64,000 nucleotides of DNA, taken from assembly GCF_027942865.1 (NCBI RefSeq), contig NC_134509.1, positions 15,960,017 through 16,024,016 of the forward strand, written 5' to 3'. The notes beneath the pieces were generated by a model. It searched no databases. It was not told where the DNA came from and was given only the letters and a program-made list of their open reading frames with translations. The translations under genes were made by a program, and so were the position numbers. Shown one piece after another: positions 49,034 to 60,500 of the stretch (position 1 is the stretch's first letter; each line of letters opens with the position of its first letter). The DNA is from Odontesthes bonariensis (taxonomy: Eukaryota; Chordata; Actinopteri; Atheriniformes; Atherinopsidae).

Positions 49034-49088
49034 AGGAGTTGAGATGGGGGCTGTAGTGGGGGGGAGACACCCCCTCCCCTCTAAAAGG

Positions 49089-49098
49089 CTATATAAAG
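49089..49098 (+). promoter_or_regulatory. apela TATA-like box
   Basis: CTATATAAAG stands in a G/A-rich context about 300 bp before the apela ATG. Transcription would begin near 49120, giving a roughly 280-nt leader without an intron. The position and sequence fit a TATA-driven, tightly regulated gene. There is no experimental support here. Confidence 0.6.
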
Positions 49099-49402
49099 GA
49101 GATGGGGGCAGAGGTACCTTTTGTCACTTTGGAGCCAATCGCTCTCTTGCAGGACACACAGACACTCCGGACAAAGATTCCTCTTGGACATACATTATCC
49201 CCAGGAAAGGGGTAGTTTGTGTGTACTGGACTCTCGCCGTGGTGGGCTCTTTGGACTGAAAACAGAAAAGGACGACAAGACACTCTGAGCATCATCAGTC
49301 CAGCTCATCAGCCCAGATCAGAACCAGAAGGCCTTTCAAAGCGTTTGGGGGGATAAAAAAAATCATCATCTAACCCACTCTGAGGCCAACTGCGGCACAG
49401 CC

Positions 49403-51237
49403 ATGAGGGTTTTCAACCTGTTCTATCTGTTCCTGCTGATCGTAGCTACTGCAGCACCCATCTTCTCGGCCAGGCCAGGTAAGCGTCCTAAAACTTCTTC
49501 GTAAAGGCAGGTGTCCCTTACAAAGACAGAAAAAATAACCAAAGTGTCACCAAGGTTCTCCTTTAAAAAGTCGGCTGCACAATTTACTTATACTTATGAC
49601 AGAGAGGACTTAGTCATGATAAATAACTTAAACAGACTTCAAGGATCACTGCGCATATTCCGTTAAACTGTTTGTAACCATAGCAACAAGATAACGTTTC
49701 TTCCCAGGAAGACTTACACTTTTAATTGTAAAAAAAAAAAAGAAAAGATTTTCGCAGAAAAGCGGGTAAACCTGGCTTTAACTGTAAATTCAAATTAAAA
49801 ATACATTTTTACCCTTGCTTTCAGTAAATGTAAAGGGCAAAAAAATACCGAGGAAAAGTAACGGTTCCTCAACCGTTGCGTTGCGCGTCTTGTCGTAGAA
49901 ACGGCAAAACTGCAAAGTGTTATCAATTTAAAAATACAGTTTTCATTACATTTCATTAAACCCTAATGAAAGGCAAATTAAATTTACGCAGATGCGGGAT
50001 TTTGTTTCCCTTTAATACGGAAGAGTATTAGGGCCAGGCATAAGAAAACATATTTATATTTTGCCTGTCGAGAATAAAGTAATAGATGATGGACCAGAGG
50101 AGTTGACTTTTTTCTCGACATGTGGACTTTATTCTCGACATGTGGACTTTATTCTCGACATGTGGACTTTATTCTCGACATGTGGACTTTAATCTCGACA
50201 GGCAAAATTTTATTATTTTTTCTTATGCCTGGCCCTAATACTCTTCCGTAGGCCTACTTTAAATAAAGAATAATGAATTTATTTATTTTTTTGCCTAAAT
50301 CCAGGGTGGCTCGTGATTATCTCCAAGACAAACAGCTGTTGTTCACGAGGGAGGGTTTAGGCACGATGTGATGCGTTATACGTGATGTTGGTGAGGAGAG
50401 GATGAAGGGAGGCAGAGAGGAAGGGAGGCAGAGAGGACGGGAGGTGACGGCAGCAGAGCGCCGCCGGGGATCGCACAGCAACCACAGGACGACCCCTTTG
50501 TCCACGGCTAGAAGGCGCTCCGGCGGGCTTTTGTTAAACACGGTGTTAAAACGCCATGCAAATACCGAGGTTTATTAACATGACATGGAGCAGTGGTGCC
50601 AAGTGTAAAGAAGCGTACCTCCAGGCGTGGGGGGCAGAGGAACCCGGGGTGGCCCGGAGGGGGTCATAAAGTCATCTGGCAGTTTATCTCTTCCTGGGCT
50701 TTGCTAGTATGTGAACGGGAGTCAAGGGTGGATTTATTGGGGGTCGATTAAAAATAATCATGTGTTAGGTTCGTGTGTCCCGGTCTGTCCCAGCTGTTTG
50801 TAAATGGGACCAAACAATAAAACTTGAAAGTGGTCAAGGGAGGTTAAGCAGCGCCGTAATTAAGATATAGTTATATCACAGGAGGTAGCTTTATCTCCAC
50901 CACCCCCCCATACCAAAGGATAGTTTTATTTCATGTTAGTAATGTTAATCTCTCCTTTTTGATCAATTAGGTCTGCCCCATAATGTGTGTGCCCCCACCG
51001 GGGAACATAAAATCCTGCTTTGAAGAACTTTTGCATCTAAAGCTTCACTAATCAGCAGCCAATATGTCTGATAGCAGTCTAATTTAGGTCGCCATAATCT
51101 ATGTTTTGTAAACCACAATGTACTAATTACAACCTGTCTTCATTTCAGATTTCTTGAATCTGAGGAGAAAATACCACAGACATTCCTGCCCACACAGACG
51201 TTGCTTGCCCCTTCACTCAAGAGTACCCTTCCCCTAA
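49403..51237 (+). CDS. apela: Apelin receptor early endogenous ligand (Elabela/Toddler)
   Basis: Two coding exons, 49403-49478 and 51149-51237 (phase 1; CCAG|GTAAGC donor, TTTCAG acceptor), give 54 aa, the same length as human. MRVFNLFYLFLLIVATAAPI followed by FSA is a signal peptide. The mature part DFLNLRRKYHRHSCPHRRC then LPLHSRVPFP keeps the invariant C-terminus, two cysteines and dibasic sites of the hormone. It acts extracellularly on the apelin receptor in gastrulation and heart formation. The exon with the stop ends one base later at a GTAAAA donor, and a probable 3' UTR exon begins at 51560 after ATTACAG. AATAAA is at 52030. Intron 1 carries a MITE with an internal minisatellite. The assignment is firm. 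Confidence 0.97.
50016..50250. mobile_element. MITE with internal 20-bp minisatellite in apela intron 1
   Basis: The terminal inverted repeats begin TACGGAAGAGTATTAGGGCC and end with the complement. About 55 bp match, including GCCTGTCGAGA. The core is about four tandem copies of TTCTCGACATGTGGACTTTA (about 50110-50192). TA may be the duplicated target. No coding capacity. Confidence 0.8.
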
Positions 51238-52029
51238 GGTAAAATCTGTCTACATGTACATGTGTTTTTGTGTTAACAGGTTACAAGCCAAGCCGCTTGA
51301 TGCGTGTAACAAAAACCGGGTTATAGAGTCGGCAGGTGGCGGTTAAGAGGGTGTGTGTGATAAAGAGCAGAGGTGGATGGTCCTGCAGAACAGGGGCAGA
51401 AGGGGGGAATGGTTCAGACATAAATCTCGCTAATGATGAACAGGATGGCTTTAGTGCCATGGGGGGGTAACTACAGGTAACTCCTGTGCCGTTGTTTTGA
51501 ACTTGTGGCTGAGGTCAACTTAGCAGGAAAACAATTAAAATGTTGTTTTCCCATTACAGGCAGACACACAACAATGAGGGTTTTGCACAAAGGAAAATGT
51601 GAATCTAAATTGCAGTGGACGGATTCCAGGTGGACACGGAAGTGGAAAGGAGAATCTGGGACTCCTTGAAAGGACCTGAAGACCATCTTGCAAATGTAGC
51701 TGCTCAGGCACATCCTTCTGAAAAGCTTCATGTGACTGATACAAATGTATCCCAGCCTGAGATTATGGATGAAGAACTTTTCATTCACAGCTAAATATAA
51801 ATCATTAAATGTTACAGCAGCCTCATGGACACATGTGAATTCAAAGACTTGCAATCTTCATCCCATGCTCCCGCGCAGGAGAAGGGAAGCCAGAAGTATG
51901 TTCAAGATTGAACAGAAAAACCTGTGGACCAAAGAGCCGGAATATGTCTTCACAGCTTTCTCACCAATTGTTTATAATGTATGTATGCACTTCAAATGTT
52001 TATTAAATTACATTTTTGAATTTTTTTTA

Positions 52030-52035
52030 AATAAA
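52030..52035 (+). terminator. apela poly(A) signal
   Basis: AATAAA about 470 nt into the probable 3' UTR exon. Confidence 0.6.
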
Positions 52036-52635
52036 AACCTACACATGCATATCGTTTATTGTGATCTTGTGCTTAAGTGTGTGTGATTTAATCAGTTGAA
52101 TCAAAAACATATATTACAAGTTTTGAGAGTCGCAGTTAATGGTTAAGGCCCTGATCTTTTTTTGTCAGCCTTTATCTAAATTTTGGATACCTTCTGAGAG
52201 AACAGATTAGGTGTAAGATCAAGCGGGGATCCTGATACCTGTGGGACTCTTGTTAACTCTGGGCTCTGAGCTGAAGCTGCATGGGACAGGAGTCGTAAAC
52301 ACCGCACTCCCTGTTGAGTTACAGACGCCAGAATCACAAAAAGGGAGCAAACAACGAGGGCTCAAATGACAGCCTAAATATTTTGTAGATTCTCAGGACT
52401 CTTGAAATTTAACCGACAGGAGGTAAAAAGGCATAAACAGCAGCTACTGTTGACACAGCAACGCTTCATGAGTTTAGATGTCCTGTAGCTCTCACATGAC
52501 CATACAACGATAAAACGGATGTAAAAAGAACAAACAGCAGCAATTTACTTGGGTTTGCTCAAATACTACGTCTGCTCTCATCCTGAACAATCTAAAAACA
52601 AAAAGACAACAACGCACAGTAATAATACCAAAGAT

Positions 52636-52641
52636 TTTATT
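52636..52641 (-). terminator. tmem192 poly(A) signal
   Basis: Minus-strand AATAAA (plus TTTATT) 486 nt after the tmem192 stop. The apela and tmem192 transcripts converge with about 0.6 kb between their signals. Confidence 0.6.
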
Positions 52642-53126
52642 GGGATCGAATCAGAAAAACACAAAATCAACAACAGAAAAGTAAAATGAACTTTCACAAA
52701 ATAGCATTCACGCAGATAAAATAGAACGCTCATTTGTTTGACTCAGATAAGTGATAACCTCTCCTTCCTTTGTGCGGATGATCTTACGGCTCTGATTCTT
52801 TCAGAGAAACAAAAGCGGCAGCATACACGGGTCACCGGAGGTCGTAACGCAGTGATAAAAACTCCTCACCTCTGATCTGTGACCCACGACTCCACCCCCC
52901 AACCTCCCATTTTCCTCTTCAACTGCCCTCCACTTTCAGGCCACCTCCTCGTGCGTTATCTGTCCATCTCAGGTGAGGATGCCTCACAGAGGAGCCGTTT
53001 CTGTCTGTGTGCTCAGGTGCATTTGCTTACTTTAGTCTTTAAGATCTTCACTCAAAAGCTGTAAAATGATCAGGTCCTGAGCATTTGGTGTAGCTGATTG
53101 GTGTAGAGGAAGAGTCTCGACTGTCG

Positions 53127-55038
53127 TTAGTGCTGAGCAGTTAGGTTGAGCAGCCTCCTGCTTAGCAATGTGTTGTGCTGTTTCAGGTACTCTATCAGGT
53201 CGGCCTGCTTCTCCACCACCTCCTCCAGACTGGAGGACCCTCTGTAAAGTAAATAAAAGCACATACGAGTGATGCAAGCAGTTATGGACACTAATGCACA
53301 ATGCTCAGCCTCACATTTGCAACTGTGCAGATGTATTCGGTTCTCTAAATGAAGTTCAACAAATGTGTTTTTCTTATGCTGGAGACGTAAACCAGAGCAA
53401 ATCATTGTTGCTTTCAACTGTGATTAGTTGAAATATACAGTGAGAGTTGGGGTTAGGCCGTCATTTGCCGACCGAATGCCACCATACAAGCGCAGCAGGG
53501 GAATCAAAATATTAAACATAGGACATCCAACGTTTAATGTTCTGGACTGTGTGAGAAAAGAAGTCTGACACACTGTGACGCTCTAACCTTCTCTGTGCAC
53601 TGCTCAGACATCGTCTTTAAGATACTCGAACAGTGATTTTGTCAGATCACACTGCAATGAGAACTTTAAGATTTTAATTAGAGCAGAGTGACAATGTAAC
53701 CGCCTGGAAACGCTTCTGCCGACAATGAGTTGACGCCTCGTCTCAATAGGCTGATGATTTTCAGCCACAATTTCTGAGCAAAATCTCACGCAGTTGCTCA
53801 GCTGAGACTGTGAGAGCCCTAGCTTATGATTCCCATCCTTTTCACGCTTGTGAAATTATTCAGTCGACGTGTTTTCGTTTGTCTGTTCTAGTAGAAACAA
53901 GCTAATGAGAATTAGACCAAATCTAGCCAGTTTAGGTTCGGAAAACAATACTTCATGATGGCACTGAATTGATTGATTTAAAAAAAGATGCTGGCTAAAA
54001 GGCAAAATTATCGAGGACACTTAAGATCTCAGTGTTTTAATGGCGTGTTGCTGAAGCTGTACTGTTAAAGCTACTGAACTTAGAGGTTTGCAGAAAGAAA
54101 ACAAATCAAACAATGGCTAAACTTTTGTTGATGGACTCTTTCGGTAAATTAGTGTACCTGAAGCCGGTCTCAGTTGGTACGCTGGTGACACTGTAGGTGT
54201 GTGAAAGCTCTTCTTGGCTCACGTCGGGTGCAGCTCTCGCTCTGTTGAACTGCATCACTTTGACTGGAAAGACACACAGACACACTGGCTCTTATTTTAC
54301 AAAATCATCAAATACAGGTTTTAGGTAGATGGTGGCGCATAAATACACACAGACACTATGGAGTAGTGAAAGCTTTCGACCAATTGTATTCACCAAGGTG
54401 AGAAATGGCACACGTTTGTTTTTTTTTTGTTTTTTTAACTGTTTTCCATCCCTCTCCCTCTCCTAAACACACACACAAGCAGTTATATCCTCCACTCAGT
54501 GCTCGAGGCTGCCATATCCTGCACTCAAACCTTTAATTCTCACACCTTAAACATACACCTTTACACATGGGGTGGGGCTGGCAGCAAAGTGTGTGTGTGT
54601 GTGGGCTGTTGCAGCAAGATGAGTCAGAGTCAGAACACATCCTGGCTCTGTCTGCACTGTAATGAGGCCATGGATTTCGGATACTGGGTAAGTGTGTGAG
54701 GAAGAGCTGAGGGAGTCGCTGCCTCAGTGTTGATAAGACTCGAGTGTCATTAGCCAGAGGAAATTGTCAGGGAGGCTCTAAGAAGTGCCGTCTTTACTTT
54801 GCTACAGTTCAGCATCCAAGCCTCCACACACTCACACAATCCAAAGAAATACTGCACATTCCTGCATAATGAGGCCCTAAATCTGTGTGTGTTTGTGTGT
54901 GTGTAAATAAAGCAATAGCAGGCAAGTATGTGTGAGAAAGAAACATTCCTGGAAAGCAGTGAAATTGAGTAAAGCAGAAAAGGATGAGCCTGTTTGAATA
55001 GTGTTTGTTGTAGAAAATGACAAGTCAAAAAGGCATAT

Positions 55039-55112
<74 letters not shown>

Positions 55113-57925
55113 AAATATAACCATGGAGAGTTGGACCCCCGCTCTGAGCCCGTCATACACTAAGTTTCTTAGAAAAGAAACGCTGAATGTAAAGTTAAAA
55201 CATTTTGAGCATTTTTGTCAATAAATGTTCTTCCAAAGAACTTGAGTTTACATTGTTTAAGAAAAATGAGCACTACCAGCTTACTGATTCACATCAACAC
55301 TTTTACACTCCCCATAACTGCGTTATCCAGTACAGTGACAACATTAGTTACTGAAGTGAAAAAATCCATCTTTTCTCAGATATTACTTCTCAGTTATATT
55401 TCTGAAAGAAACTCGTATATAATTTAAGTTGTAAATCCTTAAATATCAATTAATCTATTATGTTCCTTGAATTCTGATTAGCGAATCCAAATGAATCCTA
55501 ATATATATTTTTCATATCCCTATTCTATGTCATGTTAATTTCTAGTCATATTGATAACTTAGTTGTTATATGATATCATATGTGCAGTATCTTAGTCCAG
55601 TTAGAGGGGAAACAGGTAGTAGAATTACCATCGAATGTTTTCACTGAGCAATCTCTCAGTCCAAGCTGGAACAAGTGGAGCCTTTTTCAATCCAGTCACA
55701 AAATCGACAAACACGGTGTGCAATGTGAACTGTGAGAAAAAAAACGTTCAAGACCTTCCCGTTCAATGCTCAAGGCTCCCACTGTCACGTGTGGGAGGTG
55801 GCGAGGAAGGAGGACCCAGGTGCAGACACAGCTTGAGAGCCAGGAGGTAAAATGAAAAGAAACTATTTATTTTAAACAAAAGGCAAAGCCCGATGACCGT
55901 TTCCAAAAAGAACACTAGAAAACAAAAAAGCAGACCAAACTGGTAAACCCTAGTTTCTGAAAAAAATGAAATCTGAAAAAAGACAGGGAGGACAACCTGA
56001 AGAGAACAGAGGATCCGACAAAGAGTGAATGGAACCAGGAGTTTAAATCTAGAAGAGGGTGGTTGGTGAGTGAAGACAACTGAGGGAAATAACACAGGTG
56101 AAGGGAGTGAGGCAGATGAAAGGACGAGAGAGACACTTGAGGAAACAAGTGAGGAAGTGAACAGAACTGAGACAAGAAAAAAAAAAGAAAAAAACAAAAA
56201 ACAACAGAATAGAGATACACAACATGGAAAAAAAAAAAGGTAGTGTTGGTGCCAATAGTGCTGTATATTTTGTTAAAAGGTTACATCATCCATCCACAGG
56301 ATGTCAAAGTAGTTTTTCACAAATCTGACTTTTTTTCTTTCTTTCTGAAGAGCAGTGGTGGCTTTCATGGCCTCCGTGTGAAACAGAAAAATTGACTTGT
56401 GCCGACTCCTGGATCGCTGAGCTCTGTGTTCTCCGTAAAAATGAGCTTGTGGAACAGATTTTGAGTTTCGGCTGACTATTTGGAGTAGCCTGCAGTTACT
56501 GCAGAGTCATTTGACGTGGGACTGAATAACGATTGAAAACTTAAAAAAGATGGCAGCATGTTTAGACTTCAAAGCAGAAATCATAGTAATTTTTGCTGTA
56601 CATGCCTCACACTGGTTCAAATCAAACGTACATGATTGTCAAAAGTACATAAGGTTAGTCATAATGTGACTTAATATTACAGCAGAGTTCAAACCAGATG
56701 CGTGCATGAGGATTGATGATGGAAGGAGCGTTATAAAGGAAGTGACGCATTTCACACGTTCCTGTTAAGAGACCCTCACATGGATGGACAGACAGTGCTC
56801 AGACCAGGTCTGCTCCCTTCTGAGAAGCTTCAATCACCCACCCAGAAGTGCACATTTCCAGGTGATAACAGGGAAGCTGCGGAGGTGCCAACAACTAATG
56901 GCACAACATCCTAAATACTGCCTGTTGTGAAGTGAAAGAAGTGAAAGTAAATTGATCCCAGGGACTACATGGGACCATAGAATGATTCTTAAGTCTGAAC
57001 AAAACCACCTAAAGACAACGGAGAAAAGGGGTGCTAAAGGCTTCTGGGTGTAATGCATGCAGTACAAAGTAATATTATGAGAGCCTACAAGAAAATTGAC
57101 TCTGCTCATTAAACTGTGTTATGCGTGGGAGCTGTGAAATAGAAAAGGAAGGATTGGAAAGGGATGCAAACACAAAGGAAATGTACCCAAACTAATTTGT
57201 CCACAGCTATTTACAGCTCACAGAGAAAGATACCGGCTCTGCTCTCAGGCTGTAGAAAAAGACAAAAGATGGTGCGAGATATTTCTTGTTTAGATCCACA
57301 GCTCTGACGCGAAGCATGTTTGAAGCATTTTCTATACTAATATTAAGCTTTTTTATTATTATTGGCTATGTCAAGCATGTTGTGTTGGATTAAGCTCCAC
57401 TCGCATGCACATGTAACCGTGCTAACTGGCCTGTTGTGAGCGCCGAACCATGAGCTCACAATGTAAGCAAAGTTACAGTTCCTTTAAACTCTAGTCTAGT
57501 GAAATGCCGAATTAGAACAAATTCATAGTTCTGGTACAGTATTTCTTAAGGATTTGAGCATATCTAAACACATTTACCTTATGACACATCCTCCACATAT
57601 TTGTTATGCAACCAAAGTGTCATATTGAGATGTTCTGTTCACAGTTGCCATGTGCACATACGTTTGGACAACAGGCTTCTTGGTTGAGAGACGTCTCTTA
57701 CTTTATTGAGGATTGTATTTATTCAGAAAACAGCACTAATATTTCATTCTACAGGTAAAACTGTGATTCTTAGTCCAACATCCATCTCCTGCTCTGAGCA
57801 TAAAACAGGGTAGATGTCAATAATGAGGGATTAGTGCTCAGTAAGGTAGGCTGACACAGACATGACGTCAATCTTTCTCACACGTCTTATAGTAGAATGG
57901 GTTGTGTGTGGGATCTAGTATCAGC

Positions 57926-58008
<83 letters not shown>

Positions 58009-60469
58009 ATGTGCCCTGCAGTGCTTACACTAAGTTCTGGCCAGGCAGCAGAGAAAGATGTATTCTAAGTTGAGCCTTTGAAGGCCATGGCATGGCTTTG
58101 ATGTGCATGGAGCTCTATAGAGGACAGTGTATTCATGTTGAAATGAGAGGCAGAAACATACAGAAAACCTCAAAGACACACACACACACACACAAGCACA
58201 GACACACACTTGCAATCAGTATGCACTTCAAAGAGAAGTTGAACGAGGCCTTCCTGTATGGACTTCATAGCTGCAGGCATTACATCTCCCTCTGTGTCCC
58301 TAAAAATAATTTATTTTCCTGACATCACCAATGTCAACTTGACTCTGCATCTGCAGTGGGTGTGTGTGAGTGTCTGTGCTGGGTTTATATTGCGAGGCGT
58401 CGCTCGGTTTGCGTCGTGCCTGACTGAGCTGATCTGAGCAGGAATGCAACAAGCGAACAGAGATACCCCCCCACTCGCACTGGATCACCAGCACTGTAAA
58501 CACAGGGACAATGCACGCGTGTCTCCCTCGTGGAGGGGGCAGAGGGCTACCCTTTGGCTAAGTTAAATCCTTGTGCTTCTTATCTCCTTCGCCCTCCGGT
58601 ATCTCCTCCTGCAATCTGTGCCCTTTAGCTGCCAAACACACCTTCAATATGGATTTCCTTTCAATACAGATTCTTCAATATCAATATCCTCTGTTCCAGC
58701 ATCTTTAACAGCGGTTTTCCTTCATGAGGAGGGCTGATGTGTTAGTTGCCACTGGCCAACGCAGAAATTTTCTTTACTATCTGCCCCCACACAAATATTT
58801 TACACATAACAACACCTAAGGACCTGTACTAATGTGCTTTTAATACCCCACCTTTTCAAGAACCTGCCTTATTTCAGAGCATTCAAACTTGTTTTTCGTC
58901 AAAACTTTCATTCTCTGCTTTCAGCTTCTCAAATATCTAAATATTGGTGTGGTCAAAAATCTGCATTATTAGGACTTTATATCATCCGGTTGTTTGTCAT
59001 TCACAGTCACATACTGAGGTCGTACTATGTGCGAGGTTGGTATCATGTTTTAGTACAACTCAAAACTGAAGCTGGGCTTCTGGGACTTTTTACGGGATTT
59101 TCTGATTGGAACATACAAGGCTCATGAAGGTATTAACTTATTCATTCCTTTTGCTGTTATCATTTTAGGATGTCTGTGGGAATCTAAGATTACCGAAAAG
59201 CAGCAACTTTGTCCGAGGACATCTACTGACTGCAAAAGCAGTGAATAGACCATTAACTTGTCTTTTCTAACACGCTAAATTATTGTGACCATGCTTGTAA
59301 TGTATTTGCACACCTGTCAGAGGAGTGTTTAAAAAAAGATAACTAAAAATTTTTTTTTAAAAGTATAACTTCAAAGGAAAAGCAGGAGTTTCCTATCAGA
59401 AAGTCGAGAAAAGCAGCTGATGAACAAATGTTTACAGCATCTGGAAAATGTTGCAGAAATTACACTTAGTCATAACGTTCACGTCACGATTCTGGCTGAG
59501 AGCCCATGTGCTTGGCTGGCACGAACAAACGAACAACAGGACGCTGACTTATGTTCACTCATAAAGTCAACAGTCGACCTGAAGGCGCTCCTTTCTGGTT
59601 CCTGTTCTCTATCGGCCTTGTAACTTTTTTAGGTTTCCCGTCGCTCATTCATGAACTTTCTTGGTTGTCCTGACCTTGCAGTGCCTAAAGACTTCTGTGT
59701 GTCCCGTATTTTGGTCCGGTCTTCTTCAACCCCACATTGTTACAATTACAGGACAAATTCAGAGTGAGTTTAACAAAAAAAGTCTGAACCAGTTCAGTAA
59801 AACCATCCTCCCACAACGGTGCCAGTGACTTGTAATATAGCAAGCCAATATAGATATTTTAAGACATCATGGCAACCACAGTTTGACTAATGTCTAAGCA
59901 TCCGATGGCAATCCTGTTTTGTTCAATGCATGCATAAGAAGTGTTTTATGCATGTCTTGACTTTTACAACCCACCCTCTACTTCTCACAACTATTTCTAG
60001 TTCTATGAACTGTAATAGCCAGACGGTTAAGTCATGACAGCGGCTTTTCCACTGCCTCATACCATGACTTAAAACTAAAGTGAACAAGGGCAACAATAAG
60101 GGTTTTAAACCATGAACAGCATCACAAAAGGAGATTTTTTTTTCTCTCCAGCCAATGCATGTTACTTCATGTCAGTTGCAACAAAGCGACTCAACCGCAG
60201 CATCGTACCGCATAGAGTTAAACTAAACTTCACCAATTCGTTCTCGAGCTGTAAAACACAGGAAAAAGACGGACAATAGACACATAGACAGGCATGGTTA
60301 TCATTCAGAAAAGTTTGCATGCTGCTTGTGTCAGAAGCAAAGAATCAGCAGATAGGCAGAGAGAGGGAGGATGGACGGGGAGCTGAATGGTTGATTGTCA
60401 TGCTGTCGAGTCTGAAAAGGGCAGGGCAGGTATTGTAATGCAAATATGCTCAGACACAGAGTGGGGGTA

Positions 60470-60500
<31 letters not shown>

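Larger units (their letters stand above)
44900..49088. other. smim31-apela intergenic DNA with simple repeats
   Basis: No supported exon. It contains poly(C) tracts at 46125-46146 and 48654-48677, a CA microsatellite at 47731-47783 and a short TA run near 48213. Frames at 46308-46613 and 46627-46929 have no recognisable similarity. Confidence 0.45.

Noticed and set aside
55763-56255. Minus-strand frames rich in Phe, Ser and Leu, looking like membrane proteins
   Set aside because: They translate a purine-biased dispersed repeat; similar apparent hydrophobicity is expected from such composition.
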